Shown: in pieces, positions 21,476 through 30,162 of the stretch
How positions within the stretch are numbered: position 1 is the stretch's first letter
Layout of the letters: every line of letters starts with the position of its first letter
IMG/VR virus record: IMGVR_UViG_3300040801_002695
Location: 1-41,539 of that record
Direction: 5' to 3' (one strand)
DNA: 41,539 nt
Origin: a virus
Notes under the pieces: generated by a model
Databases searched by the model: none
Told to the model about the DNA's origin: nothing
The model's input: only the letters and a program-made list of their open reading frames with translations
Made by a program: the position numbers and the translations under genes

Positions 21476-22456
21476 TCAACCGCCGGCCGTCTGGGCCTCG
21501 ATCGCGGCCTCCACGTCGGCCTTTGTCACCTTGCCGTCATGGCCGGTGCCCTTGATCGTGGTGATGTCGAGACCGACGTCCTCAGCCAGCTTGATGGCGT
21601 GCGCGGAGGCGTGCGGCCCATCGTCATTCGACGCGGGCTCCTCGGCCTCCGACGACTCATCGACCTGCGCGTCGGCGCCGGCCGTCTGGGCCTCGATCCT
21701 GCCGACAGGGTTCCCGCCATCGGCCTTGACGAAGTGGCCGGCATGAATGACATCGTTGCCCCACGCCTCGCCATACCCAAGCCGCGAGCACACCTCCTTG
21801 AGAGTCGTGCCTGGCTCGAACGTCACGCCGTTGACCACGATCCGCCTGCTCGCGATGTATTCGCCGAAGTTGTTCATGTCGAGTTCCTTGTCCGGGCTCC
21901 AGAGCCCTCTCCAACTGAACCTGTAACCGTGCCGCTCCATCTGGCGGACGATATGTGTGATGTTGCTCCGCTCCCTCGCCCAGCGGCGTTGCGTCCGACC
22001 GCCCGTCTGCTCACCCGTGAAATCGGAGATCCCGAGCATGTCGCATCCGAAGATCTCGACCTCGCGGGCCCGCCGGAACGAGCAGACGAAGCCGAGGGCC
22101 ATCGGCATGCTCCATCGCATCCAAAGCTGGTATGACAGGAACCGCGTTTCGAGACGCTCGCGGTTGATTGGCCGGTGACGCATGAAGCGATCGCGGAGCT
22201 CATCGGGAGCTTCATGCTTGTACCAGCGGATCGTTTCCTGCGTGCAGACGATGCGCCCATTCCAAGGGTCTCCGGCCGGCTCGAACTTCTTGAACGCCTT
22301 GACATCGCCCGCACACCAGTAGTCGCATGGCCATCGTTCAGCCGAACGATTGACCGCCACCACGGTCGCCCCCGCAACCGCCCGCTCGAGCTCGTCGTCC
22401 GTGACGAGCCCGAGGGACGGACCTGCGGTGAGGATGACGACCTTGCCATCGCCCAC
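21476..22456 (-). CDS. MptE/DUF115-like protein with C-terminal peripheral-subunit-binding domain (326 aa)
   Basis: Two parts. Residues 1-215 begin KVVILTAGPSLGLVTDDELE and contain VVAVNRSAERWPCDYWCAGD and EVEIFGCDMLG, a Rossmann-like pattern similar to DUF115/MptE-type proteins found in sugar and phage loci. After an acidic Ala-rich linker, residues 285-322 read ASAHAIKLAEDVGLDITTIK, then GTGHDGKVTKADVEAAI, a close match to the peripheral-subunit-binding domain of 2-oxo-acid dehydrogenase E2 proteins. The linker and end share the motif IEAQTAG, encoded in 23-bp direct repeats. It lies inside the head genes, so it is probably a capsid or neck component. Confidence 0.75.
   Translation of the reverse strand: MGDGKVVILTAGPSLGLVTDDELERAVAGATVVAVNRSAERWPCDYWCAGDVKAFKKFEPAGDPWNGRIVCTQETIRWYKHEAPDELRDRFMRHRPINRERLETRFLSYQLWMRWSMPMALGFVCSFRRAREVEIFGCDMLGISDFTGEQTGGRTQRRWARERSNITHIVRQMERHGYRFSWRGLWSPDKELDMNNFGEYIASRRIVVNGVTFEPGTTLKEVCSRLGYGEAWGNDVIHAGHFVKADGGNPVGRIEAQTAGADAQVDESSEAEEPASNDDGPHASAHAIKLAEDVGLDITTIKGTGHDGKVTKADVEAAIEAQTAGG
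21481..21503. repeat. 23-bp direct repeat, copy 1
   Basis: Identical to 21676-21698. The two copies are 195 bp (65 codons) apart and bracket the peripheral-subunit-binding domain in frame. Both encode IEAQTAG. Confidence 0.85.
21676..21698. repeat. 23-bp direct repeat, copy 2
   Basis: Second copy of the repeat at 21481-21503. It suggests the domain was gained, or can be lost, by recombination between the copies. Confidence 0.85.
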
Positions 22457-22459
22457 GTA

Positions 22460-22822
22460 TTACGGGGTCGGGGCGGTGGCGTTGATCTTGAGACGCACGA
22501 CCGTCTGTCCGCTCGTCTTCGCCTCGAAGGCGTAGCCGAGCCGGGCGTAGTCGCTGCCGGACGTGGAGGCGATGGACGTCTCGTTGTTCTTGTCCCAATC
22601 GACGCTCGCGCCGGCTGAGAACGTGGTCGCACTCGCAGCGACAGCGTCGGCAATGCCCTGGATCATCAGCTCGACAGCGTCTCCGGACGCCACGGAGTTG
22701 AGGCCCATGACGACGCCGACGTCGCCAGAGTCGAGAAAATACGGATCGCCGGGGTCGTAGGCGCCGTCGGACGTGACGGTGATGCTGCCCCAGACCTCGA
22801 TGGGTCGAATCTTGACAGACAT
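22460..22822 (-). CDS. Capsid decoration protein, DUF2190 type (120 aa)
   Basis: Start at ATG 22822 with GGGAG eight bases upstream. The small beta-barrel pattern of DUF2190 decoration proteins is visible: DPGDPYFLDSGDVGVVMGLN, AVELMIQGIADAVAASATTF, SAGASVDWD, and GYAFEAKTSGQTVVRLKINA at the end. These trimers coat the capsid three-fold axes and lock the shell. It directly follows the capsid gene, separated by a strong hairpin. Synonymous database names such as RecA-like capsid protein refer to the same family and do not mean recombinase activity. Confidence 0.8.
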   Translation of the reverse strand: MSVKIRPIEVWGSITVTSDGAYDPGDPYFLDSGDVGVVMGLNSVASGDAVELMIQGIADAVAASATTFSAGASVDWDKNNETSIASTSGSDYARLGYAFEAKTSGQTVVRLKINATAPTP

Positions 22823-22862
22823 GATGAATCTCCCTGTCTGCGAATGTCGCCTAGCTCGAACC

Positions 22863-22886
22863 GGGGCGAGCCCGAGGGCCCGCCCC
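22863..22886 (-). terminator. Hairpin between capsid and decoration genes
   Basis: Nested stems GGGGCG/CGCCCC (22863-22868, 22881-22886) and GCCC/GGGC inside, separated by single-base bulges. It has no T-run, so it is more likely an attenuator or RNA-stability element setting the capsid-to-decoration ratio than a full terminator. Confidence 0.4.
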
Positions 22887-22908
22887 ACGAACGCTCACAC
22901 CGCCTGAA

Positions 22909-25203
22909 TCAGGCCGCGCCGGTGCTCTTGTGCATGCCCCGCCAGTCCTCGACGCGGATGCCGATGTCGAAGTTGATGTCGAAGCCCATGCCCCACTGGC
23001 CGTTGCTGAGGGCGTAGGACCGCGTCTGCGGACGCCGGCCGGTGCCGGTCCGATAGATCACCGTGATCGTCTTGCGGGGGCCGGCCAGGAACCAGTTCGT
23101 GGCCGTGCCCGTGTAGGTCGTGCCGGTGATCGGATCGACCACGCCGGCCGCTCCGAGGCGGGCATCAGCGCGCAGCTTCATGCCGTAGTTCACGAACGGA
23201 TTCATCGTGTAGTACGCGTCCGAGGTCGATCCGTCGCCGGTCTCGCGCTGCTCAATCGAGTTCAGGATCTGCCAGCCGGTGACCTGCAGGTCGGTCGGAA
23301 CGATGAGCCATTCAGGCATGATGTCCGCGAGCCGCCCGCCGAGCTTGGTCTGCTTCGACATCGCGACCACCGCCGCCTGGAAGGCGGCTCCGCTCAGCGC
23401 GGCGGTCGTCAGGTTCGCGTGCGTCGAACTGTCGAAAAGGGCCGTGCTGTCCTCGGCCATGTTCGCATTCTTGAGCATCGCCGCGTAGACGAGCCGAGGA
23501 CGAAGCTCGGATGCATCCGCCAGAAGCTCGGTCGGCAGATCTGCGAGCAGACCGAGCATGTCATCGATCATGTCCTGCTCGTCGATCGCGAACCGCTCGC
23601 CGTACCGGATCGCGGCGCCGGTCTCAGCCTTGTCCGACCAGGTCGCGAGCTCGGCCTTGCCGCCCCGAGCGACGCGGGCCATGCCGGAGGTCGCACCGAG
23701 AGTGATCGCCTTCGAGTCCTTGAAGTCGCGGACGTCTCGCGAGCCTGCCCAGTCCGTGGTGTCCCGAGCATTGTCGAACGCCTCGGCAGCCTGAGCGTTG
23801 ACCGAATCCGTGAAGACGTGCTGCAGGTACGACGTGCTGACCGCCTCGCGGACCAGATCCTCGTCCGTCGCGACTGTGGTGCTCCGGCCGCTCTCACGCA
23901 GGGCGATTTCGCACAGATCGAGCGTGTGGCGGAACCGGAACCGATTGGCGTCGTTGATCGCGCGTTCCCGGAGCTGCGACCACTCATCATCATCCATCCG
24001 GAGGCCGATCGGTCGCTGCATGGAATCCGCACGAAGGCCGATGTGCTCCATGACCGCAGCCGACATCGCGAGCCGCGTTTCGAGGCCATGCAGGTCGCGT
24101 CGGTCGCCAGACCGACCGATCGGCGGCGTCGCGCGATTGTCGCGCCAGTTGATGATCCGCTCGGCCGCGGCACGGACGGTCAGGTTCTGGTCGTTGATCA
24201 GCGCCCGCGCCTCGTCCGACGGCATCCCGGCCGTGGCGGCGAGCGACAGGATCTCGTCGGCCCGCTCGGCCCGGGCGGCGTCCTGCCGGCCGTTGTCGGA
24301 CATCTGGTCGTCCGACCTCTGGCCATCGTCGCTCTGGCCGCTCGGCTGGGTCTGGGCAGTCTGCGGCTGCGCGTTGCGCTGCCCGTCCTGCGGCTGATTC
24401 TGGGTCGCCGGCGCCGTCTGAGACTGCGTCTGACGCCCAGCGTCGCCATTGGTTTCGGGCGGCGCGTCCTTGCCGCCGTTGAGCTCGATGGCGCGCTGCC
24501 GCTTGTCCCCTTCCAGCTCACGCATCTTGGCGTAAGCCTCAGAGTCACTTGCGTCAGCACGCAGCCCGAGGAACTTCAGAAGTTCAGGGTTCATCTCGTG
24601 TGCCTCCGTGCTGTTGCGATGACGCGCACGCGCCATCTCTCGGATCTTGGCCTCCTCGTCCGCGCCGATCGGGACGAGCGAGACCTCCCTGAGCCGCCAT
24701 TCCGTGGCGACTCGAAGTGGCTTGTTCTTGGCGGTGTAGGTGCGGCCGCCTACGTCCTGAGACTTCCCGGCCGGGATGTCCACGTAATTGTCAACGCGGT
24801 AGCCGACCGAGACGTCCGTGAGGTGGCCCTCTCTCACGAGCTGCCACGCGCGTTCTGAGTCGGCGTCGCTGGCGAATCGCAGCGTGCCGACGATGCCGCT
24901 GTCCGTCTTGCGGATGTTCGTCACCGAGCCGCGAACGTTCGCGACCTGGAATCGGCTGTGAGCGTCCAGCAGCACGATCTGCGGCGGCATCCGTGCTCCA
25001 TCGACGAGGAGCACCTCGTCAATGACCTCGTATCGATTCCAGTCCATTACCTCGACGGGGTTCTGCGTCGAGAGAGTCGCCTCCGCCGTCCGCGTCTCCT
25101 CGTCCACGCTATCTGCGCGAACCTGGATGCTGCGCGTCATCAGATCAAGCTGATCCGGCACGCGGTCATCGCGCTGGCCGTAGATCGGTCGCTTACGTCC
25201 CAT
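22909..25203 (-). CDS. Fused prohead protease and HK97-fold major capsid protein (764 aa)
   Basis: One frame encodes two classical head proteins. Residues 22-195 are an S78-type prohead protease with DAHSRFQ (His 82) and LTDVSVGYR (Ser 132). Residues about 204-245 may be scaffold or delta-domain, then a Gln-rich linker (about 248-308, QTQSQTAPATQNQPQDGQ). From about 310 to the end lies the HK97-fold capsid region (EDLVREAVSTSYLQHVFTDS, RYGERFAIDEQDMIDDMLGL, EWLIVPTDLQVTGWQILNSI). The protease should release itself and the capsid during maturation. Start ATG 25203 has GGAG upstream and overlaps the portal end by 11 bases. Confidence 0.9.
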   Translation of the reverse strand: MGRKRPIYGQRDDRVPDQLDLMTRSIQVRADSVDEETRTAEATLSTQNPVEVMDWNRYEVIDEVLLVDGARMPPQIVLLDAHSRFQVANVRGSVTNIRKTDSGIVGTLRFASDADSERAWQLVREGHLTDVSVGYRVDNYVDIPAGKSQDVGGRTYTAKNKPLRVATEWRLREVSLVPIGADEEAKIREMARARHRNSTEAHEMNPELLKFLGLRADASDSEAYAKMRELEGDKRQRAIELNGGKDAPPETNGDAGRQTQSQTAPATQNQPQDGQRNAQPQTAQTQPSGQSDDGQRSDDQMSDNGRQDAARAERADEILSLAATAGMPSDEARALINDQNLTVRAAAERIINWRDNRATPPIGRSGDRRDLHGLETRLAMSAAVMEHIGLRADSMQRPIGLRMDDDEWSQLRERAINDANRFRFRHTLDLCEIALRESGRSTTVATDEDLVREAVSTSYLQHVFTDSVNAQAAEAFDNARDTTDWAGSRDVRDFKDSKAITLGATSGMARVARGGKAELATWSDKAETGAAIRYGERFAIDEQDMIDDMLGLLADLPTELLADASELRPRLVYAAMLKNANMAEDSTALFDSSTHANLTTAALSGAAFQAAVVAMSKQTKLGGRLADIMPEWLIVPTDLQVTGWQILNSIEQRETGDGSTSDAYYTMNPFVNYGMKLRADARLGAAGVVDPITGTTYTGTATNWFLAGPRKTITVIYRTGTGRRPQTRSYALSNGQWGMGFDINFDIGIRVEDWRGMHKSTGAA

Positions 25204-26797
25204 GGCTCGCTCCGTTCAGTTGTGGCCGCCCACCGGCGAACGCCTGCGATTCGAGACGGTCCTCGAGGTCCTCGAGCCTCTCTCGCAGTTCGATCACGTC
25301 CACGTCGATCGCCGAGCGATCGCCGCCGCCCGCGCCGGCTCCGGCGGAGAAGGCTGCATCCGTCGGATGACGCATCCCGCGGTCCCGCCAGCGCTGGACC
25401 TCGGCGAAGATGGACTCCTCCTCGACCTCGGGGTCTCCGCCGCGCCGGCTGACCGTCGAGGCGATGCTGCTGGTGCCGTTCTTGATGTTCCGCTCGTCCG
25501 CCCGGCTTTCCTTGTCGGGGTCGGTGTGGAGTCGCTGCGGCCAGATCCAGGTGATCTTCAGATCGTCGGGGACGTTGCGAAGGGCGTCAGCGAGGCGCTG
25601 CGGCAGGCGACCGGCGACCGCGGCGAGCTGCATGTCGTTGATCAGCATGCCGATCAGACGGTCGAGCTTCCGCCGCTCGATGATGCTGTGATACTCCTGC
25701 ACCGTCTGAAGCCAGCCGTTCAGGTCGAACCGGGCGCCGGAGTAGTTCCAGGAGCTCGAGTCCGCGATCACGAGGTTGAGCGGCATGTTGAGCGGCCGGC
25801 CGATGGACCGGAGCTGCTCGAGGACGAACTCGCGGAAGTTCGCGCTCGGGTGCTCGGGCCGGATGTGCTTCGCCGTCCGGCCGGGCGGGAGGTTCGTCCA
25901 CATGCCCCGCTGGAACTTCTCGTAGGTGCTCGTGACGTCCTTGCTCGGGTCGTACGCCTCGTCTCCAGTGGCCTCCGTGACGATGCCCCACATCGCCGCC
26001 TGGCGGGCGGCATCGAGCGTCACGATGCCGAACTCTCGAAGATCGGCGATCGGGTCGAGGCTCGGGGCGATCAGCGGGATGCCGCGAAGCTGATCGTCCT
26101 CGCGGTAGGGGAACAGGTGGATGATTTCGCTCGCCGGGACCTCGCGCGTCTTCATCGAGAAGCTGCCGGTCGTCGGATCTTGCATCTCCTCGATGTGGTA
26201 GCGAACGGCTCGGCCGAGCTCGTTCGTCTCGATTCCGTCCACGATGCGAGGATCGCTGATCTTGCCGAGCGGCTTCTTCACGCGGCCGGGGTAGATGCCG
26301 TTCAGCCGCAGGTTCCAGTAGCGCGGGCTGTCCTTCACCCGCACCATCTGCGAGATGTCCTCGCCCGCCGACATCCACTGGCCGAGCGACATCGACAGGT
26401 GCTCCGCGAGCGACATATCGCTGGTGAGCATGGGCCGCTTCGCCCACTGCGTGAAGACCTCCTCGAGCGCGGCGGCGTAGGCCTTGTCCTCGGTCTTCAC
26501 CCGCAAAGTCGGACCGGCGCCGCCCACGACCTCGGTCTGAAGGGTGTGCTGGACGCCGGCAAGGATGCCGTTGCGTCGCATCTCGAGCTCAGCCCGCTGA
26601 CGGAGCACCCGCAGGTTGTTTAGGCTCAGGCGATTAAGCCGGTCGTCCGTCGCGTCCACCCAGTGGTGAGTGTTGAGCCGTGTCGTCTCGGCGGACGGCC
26701 ACCCGCCGTACGAGGCTCGTTCATCGAGCTGGACGCCGAGGAATCGGTCGATCAGTCGGTGAAGGGCCGAGCCGAGCTTGGGGGCGATCGCACTCAC
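25193..26797 (-). CDS. Portal protein, lambda family (534 aa)
   Basis: Matches lambda-type portals: RRNGILAGVQHTLQTEVVG near residue 75, then YWNLRLNGIYPGRVKKPLGK, IIHLFPYREDDQLRGIPLIA and the central DLREFGIVTLDAARQAAMWG. The C-terminal region is Gly-rich with a final coiled coil (IDVDVIELRERLEDLEDRLE). The portal forms the dodecameric vertex through which DNA is packaged. ATG 26797 overlaps the upstream small gene as ATGA. Gene order terminase-small protein-portal-protease/capsid is lambda-like. Confidence 0.9.
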   Translation of the reverse strand: MSAIAPKLGSALHRLIDRFLGVQLDERASYGGWPSAETTRLNTHHWVDATDDRLNRLSLNNLRVLRQRAELEMRRNGILAGVQHTLQTEVVGGAGPTLRVKTEDKAYAAALEEVFTQWAKRPMLTSDMSLAEHLSMSLGQWMSAGEDISQMVRVKDSPRYWNLRLNGIYPGRVKKPLGKISDPRIVDGIETNELGRAVRYHIEEMQDPTTGSFSMKTREVPASEIIHLFPYREDDQLRGIPLIAPSLDPIADLREFGIVTLDAARQAAMWGIVTEATGDEAYDPSKDVTSTYEKFQRGMWTNLPPGRTAKHIRPEHPSANFREFVLEQLRSIGRPLNMPLNLVIADSSSWNYSGARFDLNGWLQTVQEYHSIIERRKLDRLIGMLINDMQLAAVAGRLPQRLADALRNVPDDLKITWIWPQRLHTDPDKESRADERNIKNGTSSIASTVSRRGGDPEVEEESIFAEVQRWRDRGMRHPTDAAFSAGAGAGGGDRSAIDVDVIELRERLEDLEDRLESQAFAGGRPQLNGASHGT

Positions 26798-27063
26798 TGC
26801 GGACCCCCCGTCTTCTCGTGCTGGTACTTGATCCGCTGAATCCCGGTCCCGGACCCCTCGGTCTTCGCCAGGGCGTTCAATTCCTTCAGCAGGTCCGTCG
26901 CCTTCCGCGCGAACTCGTAGTGCTCAGGGCCGCGCTCTCCGTCGGGGATCGCGATGAGCAAAGCCTCGGCCGCGAGGACGTACTTACGAGCGCTGGCATA
27001 GTTGCCCGCGATGATCGCGTTCGCTGCGGTCGTAAGATGGCTCTTGGCGTCGGCGTACGACAT
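26794..27063 (-). CDS. Small helical head protein, gpW-position (89 aa)
   Basis: Helical, opening MSYADAKSHLTTAANAIIAG with NYASARKYVLAAEALLIAIP and FARKATDLLKELNALAKTEG. In lambda-like phages the gene between terminase and portal is the head-tail joining protein gpW, which also begins with a short helix. I do not see gpW's signature clearly, so the role is by position only. Coupled to the portal gene by ATGA. Confidence 0.6.
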   Translation of the reverse strand: MSYADAKSHLTTAANAIIAGNYASARKYVLAAEALLIAIPDGERGPEHYEFARKATDLLKELNALAKTEGSGTGIQRIKYQHEKTGGPQ

Positions 27064-27133
27064 GCTAAGAGCATCGACGCCGCTAAAGAACGCGGGAGGC
27101 CGTCAATACCAGATTCTAGGCGAACCCCTCGAA

Positions 27134-27155
27134 AACTTGCTCTGTGGAGCAAGTT
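27134..27155 (-). terminator. Intrinsic terminator-like hairpin
   Basis: A perfect 9-bp stem AACTTGCTC/GAGCAAGTT with a four-base loop, followed on the minus strand by TTTTC. It lies between the terminase-zinc ribbon genes and the portal-capsid genes, so it could lower expression of the head operon or end the packaging transcript. I see no convincing second promoter downstream. Confidence 0.5.
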
Positions 27156-27166
27156 CTGTTGCGCCG

Positions 27167-27475
27167 TCACTCGATCGACTTGAATCGAAGGCCGCAGCCC
27201 GGCTCTTTGCACCGGTGGTAACGAATCGGCCGGCGTGTGCAGGTGACGAGCGTGTTCGTCGAGCCGCAGCGCGGGCACGGCGTCACGCCGTACCTCACCG
27301 CCGGATAGACCTCATCGGCCTCGTCCTCTTCAGCGTCATCCGTCACAAACCGCTCGGATCCGCAGTGCTCGCACCTCACCTTGAGCTGAGTCGGCCCCGC
27401 GCCGCCGAAGCCCCGCAGCCGCTCGATGACCTCGTACGCCTCGGATCCGCAGTGCTCGCAGCGTCCGGCCGTCAT
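27167..27475 (-). CDS. Multi-zinc-ribbon protein (102 aa)
   Basis: Four Cys pairs: CEHCGSEAYE (about 6-15), CEHCGSERFV (about 35-44), CPRCGSTNTL (about 68-77) and HRCKEPGCGLRF near the end, suggesting two zinc ribbons that use tandem CxxC knuckles. The acidic segment DDAEEDEADEVYP separates them. ATG 27475 overlaps the terminase stop as ATGA. A packaging-accessory or RNA-binding role is possible but not shown. Confidence 0.7.
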   Translation of the reverse strand: MTAGRCEHCGSEAYEVIERLRGFGGAGPTQLKVRCEHCGSERFVTDDAEEDEADEVYPAVRYGVTPCPRCGSTNTLVTCTRRPIRYHRCKEPGCGLRFKSIE

Positions 27476-29514
27476 TGCGGGGCCACCCCGAACGGCGCCG
27501 ACGGATCGCGCCGCCAGCGGGACTTCCCTGGCGACCGCTGCCGCTCCCGAGCATGCCAGAGCGCTCCGATGAGCATGGCGGTCGTGTCCAGGAAGTGATT
27601 GTTCTTGCTGAGCTTGTGCCATGACCAGATGGAGCCCTTCCTCGGATCCCAGATTTGCCGACGCTCCTCGGACGTGATGTGCTTCGCGAAGTCCAGGTGG
27701 GCGTTGCCGATGCCGTGATAGAGCGTGATGAACCCCTTCGGCATGGTGCTGGCGTCCTGATCCTGCGGCCGGATCAGGAACCCGTCGTGCACCCGCGCCT
27801 TCGCGGCGTCCGCGTCGAAGATCACGAGGTTCAGCTTCTCGTTGCGGAGGCGGGACTCGTGGAAGAACGAGCCGATGAACGGCGTGGTGGCGGATCGCCG
27901 GGTTGGGCGCTGGTACGGGCGGCCCTTGTCTCCGACGCCGCGGCCCTTCACCGCGTAGAACGGCTCCTTCGACTCCTTCACGAAGTCGTAGACCGGAGCC
28001 TCCGTCTCCGTGTCCGACTTCGCCTGCCAGCTCGAATCGACCCAGCAGATGTCCGCGAACCGCATCTCCCCGTGCTCATCGATGAAGCCCTCCTCGATCA
28101 CGTCGTCGCGGATCATGCGGAGGGCCAGCCGAATCGCGTCCTGCGTTCCCATGAAGTTGGACTCGACCGCCCAGACGTTGTAGTCCAGCACGTGCACCGT
28201 GTCGTCCGGCATGAGCACGCCGGCCTGGTAGTGCATCGAGTACTTGCCGACGTCGATCGCGTAAGCCAGCACCTCGGCGTCCGACGGCACGATCCCGCGG
28301 CCGATGTACTGCCCCGTGAGATCCTTCCGGACTTGGCCGCGGGAGATGACCGACTGGATGGTCAGCGCCTCGGCCTCGTCCTCCTCGTCGGGAGGCGTGG
28401 CCCAGATGAACTGCGCCATCTCCCGGTCCGCCGACTCGCTGTCCGTTCGTCGCTCCGACCGCCATTCCTTGACGCCGATATCGCCGGCTTCCCAGAAGAG
28501 GTTGTTGAACGCCGACCAGCGGAAGCTGAACGTCTCGGTCTCCGGCGTCGAGCCGACGGCGGCGCCGTCAGTCACATCCTGGCCGCGATGAACGAGCACG
28601 CTGCGACCGTGCGCGTCCCGGCGCTCCTCATCCGTCCACTCGTGACCGCATAGCGGGCACTCGAAGAACGACGACGCCCTGGCTTCGACCTCGGACGACG
28701 CCTCCTGCCAACCCTTCAGATCCTCACGCTCGAGCGTCGTGTACGCCTCGCAGCCCGGGCAGGGTAGAGCCAGTCGTGATCCTGTGCCCTTCTGATGCTC
28801 CTGCCACGTCCGCCCAATCTCGCTCGATACGGTGCATTCCATGTAGACCCGCGCCCTGGCCCCAAACGCCAGCACGCGGGCCTCGAGCTGGGCGATCTTG
28901 TCCGCCTCGCGCGAGGCGTCCGCAATCTCATCCATGCCATCCGTTTCGGTGATCAGCAGGTGCCGCGCCGTGAACGCCGCCCGGCTCTTGTCGCCGCCGC
29001 CGCCCGTCATGAACCGGAGCGTCGCACCGTTCCGCATCAGGATCGAGTGCGAGAAGCCGCCGTTGGAGCCGCGGCCGCGGTTCGGCAGCAGATCCTCATA
29101 TTGCGTCTGCCGGATCACCGGCAGAATGTCCGCGCCCCACTTGTCTTCGGCCATCTTCGCGTCGGGAACGCCGCAGATCACCGATTCGCGGAGCTCGAAG
29201 AGGATCCACAGCAGCGGAATGACCAGGCAGTGAAGCGTCTTGCCGCTTTGGCTCGGGCCGGTGAAGTTGTACCGCTTCCACTGCCCGCGGCTGATCGCGT
29301 CGAACACGGGCCTGGCGTACGGCTGGCGGGCCAGGCTGAAGCGCCGGCCTGCAAACGGGCCGTTCGGGAGAACGATCTCTTCCTCGGCGAATTGGGCGAG
29401 GTCGCGCACCCTCGGCGTTCGGGCGGCCGAGATGAACCGCTGCATGGCCTCGCGGCGTGGATCAGGCCTGAACCTTCGCTTCCGAGGCCTCGCCGCCTTC
29501 GTCATCGCCAGCAT
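27472..29514 (-). CDS. Terminase large subunit, GpA family (680 aa)
   Basis: ATPase and nuclease that packages DNA. Walker A GPSQSGKT lies at about residues 86-93, Walker B LLITETDG at 186-193, a two-pair zinc site CPGC...CPLC at 252-289, and the nuclease domain begins near AIDVGKYSMHYQ (Asp 421). The start is taken at ATG 29514 (alternative 29505), overlapping the small subunit gene. The GpA group includes lambda and related cos-type terminases, so cohesive ends are likely. No cos site was recognised. Confidence 0.9.
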   Translation of the reverse strand: MLAMTKAARPRKRRFRPDPRREAMQRFISAARTPRVRDLAQFAEEEIVLPNGPFAGRRFSLARQPYARPVFDAISRGQWKRYNFTGPSQSGKTLHCLVIPLLWILFELRESVICGVPDAKMAEDKWGADILPVIRQTQYEDLLPNRGRGSNGGFSHSILMRNGATLRFMTGGGGDKSRAAFTARHLLITETDGMDEIADASREADKIAQLEARVLAFGARARVYMECTVSSEIGRTWQEHQKGTGSRLALPCPGCEAYTTLEREDLKGWQEASSEVEARASSFFECPLCGHEWTDEERRDAHGRSVLVHRGQDVTDGAAVGSTPETETFSFRWSAFNNLFWEAGDIGVKEWRSERRTDSESADREMAQFIWATPPDEEDEAEALTIQSVISRGQVRKDLTGQYIGRGIVPSDAEVLAYAIDVGKYSMHYQAGVLMPDDTVHVLDYNVWAVESNFMGTQDAIRLALRMIRDDVIEEGFIDEHGEMRFADICWVDSSWQAKSDTETEAPVYDFVKESKEPFYAVKGRGVGDKGRPYQRPTRRSATTPFIGSFFHESRLRNEKLNLVIFDADAAKARVHDGFLIRPQDQDASTMPKGFITLYHGIGNAHLDFAKHITSEERRQIWDPRKGSIWSWHKLSKNNHFLDTTAMLIGALWHARERQRSPGKSRWRRDPSAPFGVAPQ

Positions 29515-30160
29515 CTGCTTCGCGATCGGGCTCGTATGGGAAGCGCTTGAGGACACGTCGATTGAACTCCGTGAGCGTCTCGTCGATGATCTGCATCGCA
29601 TCGGGGCCGTACTCCCGCTGAAGCTGGTCGCCGGCGCCGCGCAGCAGATCGGCCAGCTCCATCAGCGACTCGTGCACGTCCTCCAGCCGCAGCAGCGAGC
29701 CTTCCCGCTCGAGCCGGTCGAGACGGGCGAGCTTCGCCCGCTCCTGGCGGTACATCTCGAGCCCGGGCGTCTCCGGACCCGACATGAGGTCCTCGCCGGC
29801 TCCCAACTTGCGGTAGTTCTCTGCCAGGAACCGATGAATCCACCGCACGACCTCGCCGAGGTCGATCGTCCGCACGCCTTTGCCGATCGGGATGCCGTAC
29901 CGCTCGGCCTGCTCGTTGATCTGCTTGACCTGGCAGCCGGACATCTGCTGCCAGTGCTTCTTCGGGATGGTCTCGTAGTACGCCCAGCGCTGCTCCTCTT
30001 CGCGCTCGTTCTCGAAGCGCTTGAGCGCCCGGAGCTCCTGCTGGGTCGGCGACTCTCCGTCTCGCCTCTTGCGGAGAGCCCTCTGGGCCATCTCCCGGTC
30101 GATGGCCTCGCTCGCCTTCGGCGCAGGCTTCCGCTTCGTCGTCTTCTTCTTCGTCGCCAC
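29462..30160 (-). CDS. Terminase small subunit, Nu1-like (232 aa)
   Basis: A basic Lys-rich N-terminus (MATKKKTTKRKPAPKASEA) and a helix-turn-helix-like region (WQQMSGCQVKQINEQAERYG, about 70-90), followed by LARLDRLEREGSLLRLEDVH, a helical motif frequent in Nu1-type small subunits, and an acidic C-terminus. It recognises the packaging site and presents it to the large subunit, with which its gene overlaps by about 50 bases. Confidence 0.8.
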   Translation of the reverse strand: MATKKKTTKRKPAPKASEAIDREMAQRALRKRRDGESPTQQELRALKRFENEREEEQRWAYYETIPKKHWQQMSGCQVKQINEQAERYGIPIGKGVRTIDLGEVVRWIHRFLAENYRKLGAGEDLMSGPETPGLEMYRQERAKLARLDRLEREGSLLRLEDVHESLMELADLLRGAGDQLQREYGPDAMQIIDETLTEFNRRVLKRFPYEPDREADAGDDEGGEASEAKVQA

Positions 30161-30162
30161 AC

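Noticed and set aside
22930-24858. 642-codon plus-strand frame opposite the capsid gene
   Set aside because: It mirrors the codon structure of the protease-capsid fusion on the other strand and has no phage-protein character.
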